From positions 1 through 8,348 of the forward strand of contig JBBRUG010000277.1 in the NCBI GenBank assembly GCA_038247995.1: 8,348 bases of DNA. The letters are read 5' to 3'. Source of the DNA: JBBRUG01 sp038247995. Its GTDB lineage: Bacteria; Chloroflexota; Chloroflexia; Chloroflexales; Chloroflexaceae. A program made the position numbers and the translations under genes. A model generated the notes under the pieces. The model was given only the letters and a program-made list of their open reading frames with translations, ran no database searches and was not told the DNA's origin. Position 1 is the first letter of the stretch, and each line of letters starts with the position of its first letter. This document shows, one piece after another, positions 6,604-8,348 of the stretch.

Positions 6604-7245
6604 ATGGTTCGGCTTTTCAGTTTCATCTTCATCAGCCTGATCGCAGCGTTCAGTGCGCCCATACCTGCGTTGGCGCAGGAACGCCAACCAGCGCTGGAGA
6701 TCAGCATCCGCGACGTGAACGGAAGCGGTGTGGCCGGTGTCACCGTCACGATCCGCGACCGCTCCGGCCAGCAGGCGTTCGTCACGACGCAGACCGACGC
6801 CGCTGGTGTCGCCCGCATTGATCAGGTGCCGGTCGATACCGTACGGGTTGCCGTGTCCGGCACCTTGCCGACAGGTATTGCCTTACTGCAAGAAGGCAAC
6901 GATGCGTTGGGGATGCGTGTGTGGCTCGATGCCGTGACCGTGCCGGTTGCGCTGCGCGTCGAACCGGACGGCCGCGTGGTGCCTGACCCGTTGCTGATGT
7001 TCGCCCAAGAGGGTATTGACGAAGCCAGCCGCCTCAATCCTATCCCGACGGCACCGTTAGCACCAACGCAGCCGGCTACGCTCAACCCGTCAGGAGCAAG
7101 TGAGGCTCCCATACCGACGACAGCAGCACAACCAGATGATGCCCCGGAGAACTCGCAAAACAACCTGTTGCACGGGCTACTCCTCGTGCTTGCCCTGGGC
7201 TGCGGCATCGGCGCGGTGCTCTGGCTGGAACGGAGGCGGGCATGA
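6604..7245 (+). CDS. Secreted Ig-like domain protein with C-terminal membrane anchor
   Basis: A 213-residue protein starting at ATG 6604, with GAGGG at 6594-6598 as ribosome binding site; the open frame extends upstream into the lipoprotein gene but a signal peptide begins only here. Residues 1-24 form a signal peptide ending in ALA before QE. Residues 30-115 (LEISIRDVNGSGVAGVTVTI, then TDAAGVARI) read as a beta-sandwich of the Cna-B/carboxypeptidase-regulatory-like kind, in which one domain ends with a 'gly-x-ala' turn. A Pro/Thr/Ala-rich linker covers about 145-185, then a membrane helix (189-207) and a short basic tail (ERRRA). There is no LPxTG signal. The product should be anchored in the cytoplasmic membrane with the domain outside. 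It is 16 bp behind the lipoprotein gene and overlaps the next gene by 4 bp, so it likely works in the same envelope complex. Precise function is unknown. Confidence 0.75.
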   Translation: MVRLFSFIFISLIAAFSAPIPALAQERQPALEISIRDVNGSGVAGVTVTIRDRSGQQAFVTTQTDAAGVARIDQVPVDTVRVAVSGTLPTGIALLQEGNDALGMRVWLDAVTVPVALRVEPDGRVVPDPLLMFAQEGIDEASRLNPIPTAPLAPTQPATLNPSGASEAPIPTTAAQPDDAPENSQNNLLHGLLLVLALGCGIGAVLWLERRRA

Positions 7246-8348
7246 AGCGCTGGATGGTTCGGGGCGTCCTGCTCCTGCTGCTGCTCGCCGCACTCCTGGC
7301 GATCCCGCGCTTTGCTATTGCGTGCGGCGGTTTTGACTCGCTTGGCTGCGAAGCAGAATCAGCGCAGTACGGGCTGTACGAAACCGGGACGGTGATTGTC
7401 TGGGAGATCAATCGGATCGCGCTCACGTCGGCGTACGCTATCGACAGTATCCGCTGGAATGTGATCAACGTCGCCTTCGCCGGCGCCTACACGGCGGTTG
7501 AGTCGGTCATTGGCCCATTCATCCTGCCGGTTGCCGGCCTCGCCCTGACCGTCGCCCTGCTTGCGATTGTCGCCTTGCCCGCATTCGGGGGCACCCGCAG
7601 CCCGTTCAACATCCGCAATATCGTCACCTGGATGGTGCTGGCTCCGATCGTCCTGACGCTGATTGGCCCCTGGCTGATTACCGTTGAGCAAATCCGCGAG
7701 CAACTGGGCAACCAGGTCTTTCAGGCGGCATCATCCGCATCCTTCAGCCAGGCGACCCTCGGCGCAAGCGGGGACGGGATCGGGCGCATGGGCGACGTGC
7801 AGCCGCTCTACGATAACGGCCGGATCGTGTGCGGTCAGGTATTGCCGCGCTATAGCGGTGGCGACTACGCCGCCGGCGATCGCCGACTTGACGAACTTGT
7901 CGCCGCCTACCTTCTAGCGAATGTGCAGGACATCCACTGCCCGAACCAGAATGGCGGGCCGAGCGTGCGACTCCCGTCGGGTTACTACAACACCCAGGTC
8001 TCGCCGCCCTACGCCATCGACGGCGGCATCCGCGAAATGTCGGCGAGTGAGCGCAGCGCGCAGATCGGCTACATCCAACTCGGGTTGCAGCGGCAACTGA
8101 TTGGACTCATCCCCTCAGCGCTGGCCATCCTGTATGCCGTCCTCAACCTCGTCTTCGCGCTGGCGATGGTGGCCCTCTGGACGGCCTTCCCGGTCGGGAT
8201 GCTGATCGGCTTCTTCCAGTCCGATGCGGGATGGGTCGGCGGCTACGTGCGCAAGGCCGTGACGGTCGTGCAAGCCAGTTGGGTGGCAAGTTTCATTATC
8301 GGCCTCATCTTTGCGGCCATTCGTGCGGCGGCCGATACGAACAGCACC
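7242..8348 (+). CDS. Polytopic membrane protein, VirB6/TrbL-like layout, 3' end missing
   Basis: The frame begins at ATG 7242, overlapping the previous stop as ATGA, with GGAGG at 7232-7236 as ribosome binding site, and stays open to the window end (369 residues seen). Residues 1-27 are a signal peptide or first helix; AIAC at 25-28 resembles a lipobox but Arg 23 makes that doubtful. Further hydrophobic helices lie near 91-114, 127-146, 287-312 and 345-362. Between 147 and 285 is a soluble loop with Cys 197 and Cys 233, which with Cys 28 and Cys 36 might form disulfides outside the cell. Signal sequence, several helices and a large periplasmic or external loop match the layout of VirB6/TrbL channel proteins of type IV secretion systems. 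The layout is seen; the family is inferred from it and from the neighbours, and no diagnostic motif was recognised. Confidence 0.65.
   Translation, partial: MKRWMVRGVLLLLLLAALLAIPRFAIACGGFDSLGCEAESAQYGLYETGTVIVWEINRIALTSAYAIDSIRWNVINVAFAGAYTAVESVIGPFILPVAGLALTVALLAIVALPAFGGTRSPFNIRNIVTWMVLAPIVLTLIGPWLITVEQIREQLGNQVFQAASSASFSQATLGASGDGIGRMGDVQPLYDNGRIVCGQVLPRYSGGDYAAGDRRLDELVAAYLLANVQDIHCPNQNGGPSVRLPSGYYNTQVSPPYAIDGGIREMSASERSAQIGYIQLGLQRQLIGLIPSALAILYAVLNLVFALAMVALWTAFPVGMLIGFFQSDAGWVGGYVRKAVTVVQASWVASFIIGLIFAAIRAAADTNST

Noticed and set aside
7094..7110. A further GAGCAAGTGA, as in element 1
   Set aside because: It lies inside the Ig-like protein gene, with none of the other blocks and no terminator after it, so chance is the best explanation.

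Overview
The window looks like a chromosomal or integrated stretch from a GC-rich bacterium, most likely a filamentous member of the Chloroflexota (Roseiflexus/Chloroflexus type). That placement rests on protein style: Thr/Pro linkers of the 'TPTPTATP' kind, LVIVD repeats and large membrane glycosyltransferases. It is an inference, because no rRNA or marker gene is present. All supported genes read on the + strand.

Region 1 (1-765) is the 3' end of an AT-rich gene for an LVIVD-repeat beta-propeller protein. Its base composition is clearly unlike everything after it. Directly behind its stop codon lies a ~133-bp segment bounded by near-perfect 21-bp inverted repeats (766-898), a candidate miniature transposable element, followed by ~290 bp with no gene.

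Region 2 (1186-4526) is a two-gene, translationally coupled glycosylation unit. An 860-aa polytopic GT-C/GT39-like glycosyltransferase overlaps by 4 bp a GT2 polyprenyl-phosphate sugar synthase-like enzyme. The likely logic is that the GT2 enzyme loads a sugar on a lipid carrier at the inner membrane face and the GT-C enzyme transfers it outside.

Region 3 (about 4806-5261) is the most unusual part. A promoter-like -10 box is followed by a ~105-nt structured leader that ends in an 18-bp terminator hairpin with T6. Next come a 70-aa orphan protein with a strong ribosome binding site, and then a second element. The second element shares sequence blocks with the first (ACAAT, CGAGCAAGT, CGT-R-AAACGC, TGCG) but has an entirely different terminator stem, also with T6. 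Conserved upstream blocks joined to divergent terminators, each placed just before a start codon, are what a transcription-attenuating cis-regulatory RNA would look like. I do not recognise the motif.

Region 4 (5265-8348 and beyond) is a tightly packed run of envelope genes: a lipoprotein with a C-terminal NlpC/P60 peptidase, a secreted Ig-like protein with a C-terminal membrane anchor, and a polytopic protein with VirB6/TrbL-like layout that runs off the window. Together they suggest the start of a type IV secretion/conjugation-like operon, possibly of an integrated mobile element, controlled by the attenuator-like elements. No ATPase (VirB4/VirD4) or relaxase is visible here, so this assignment is provisional.
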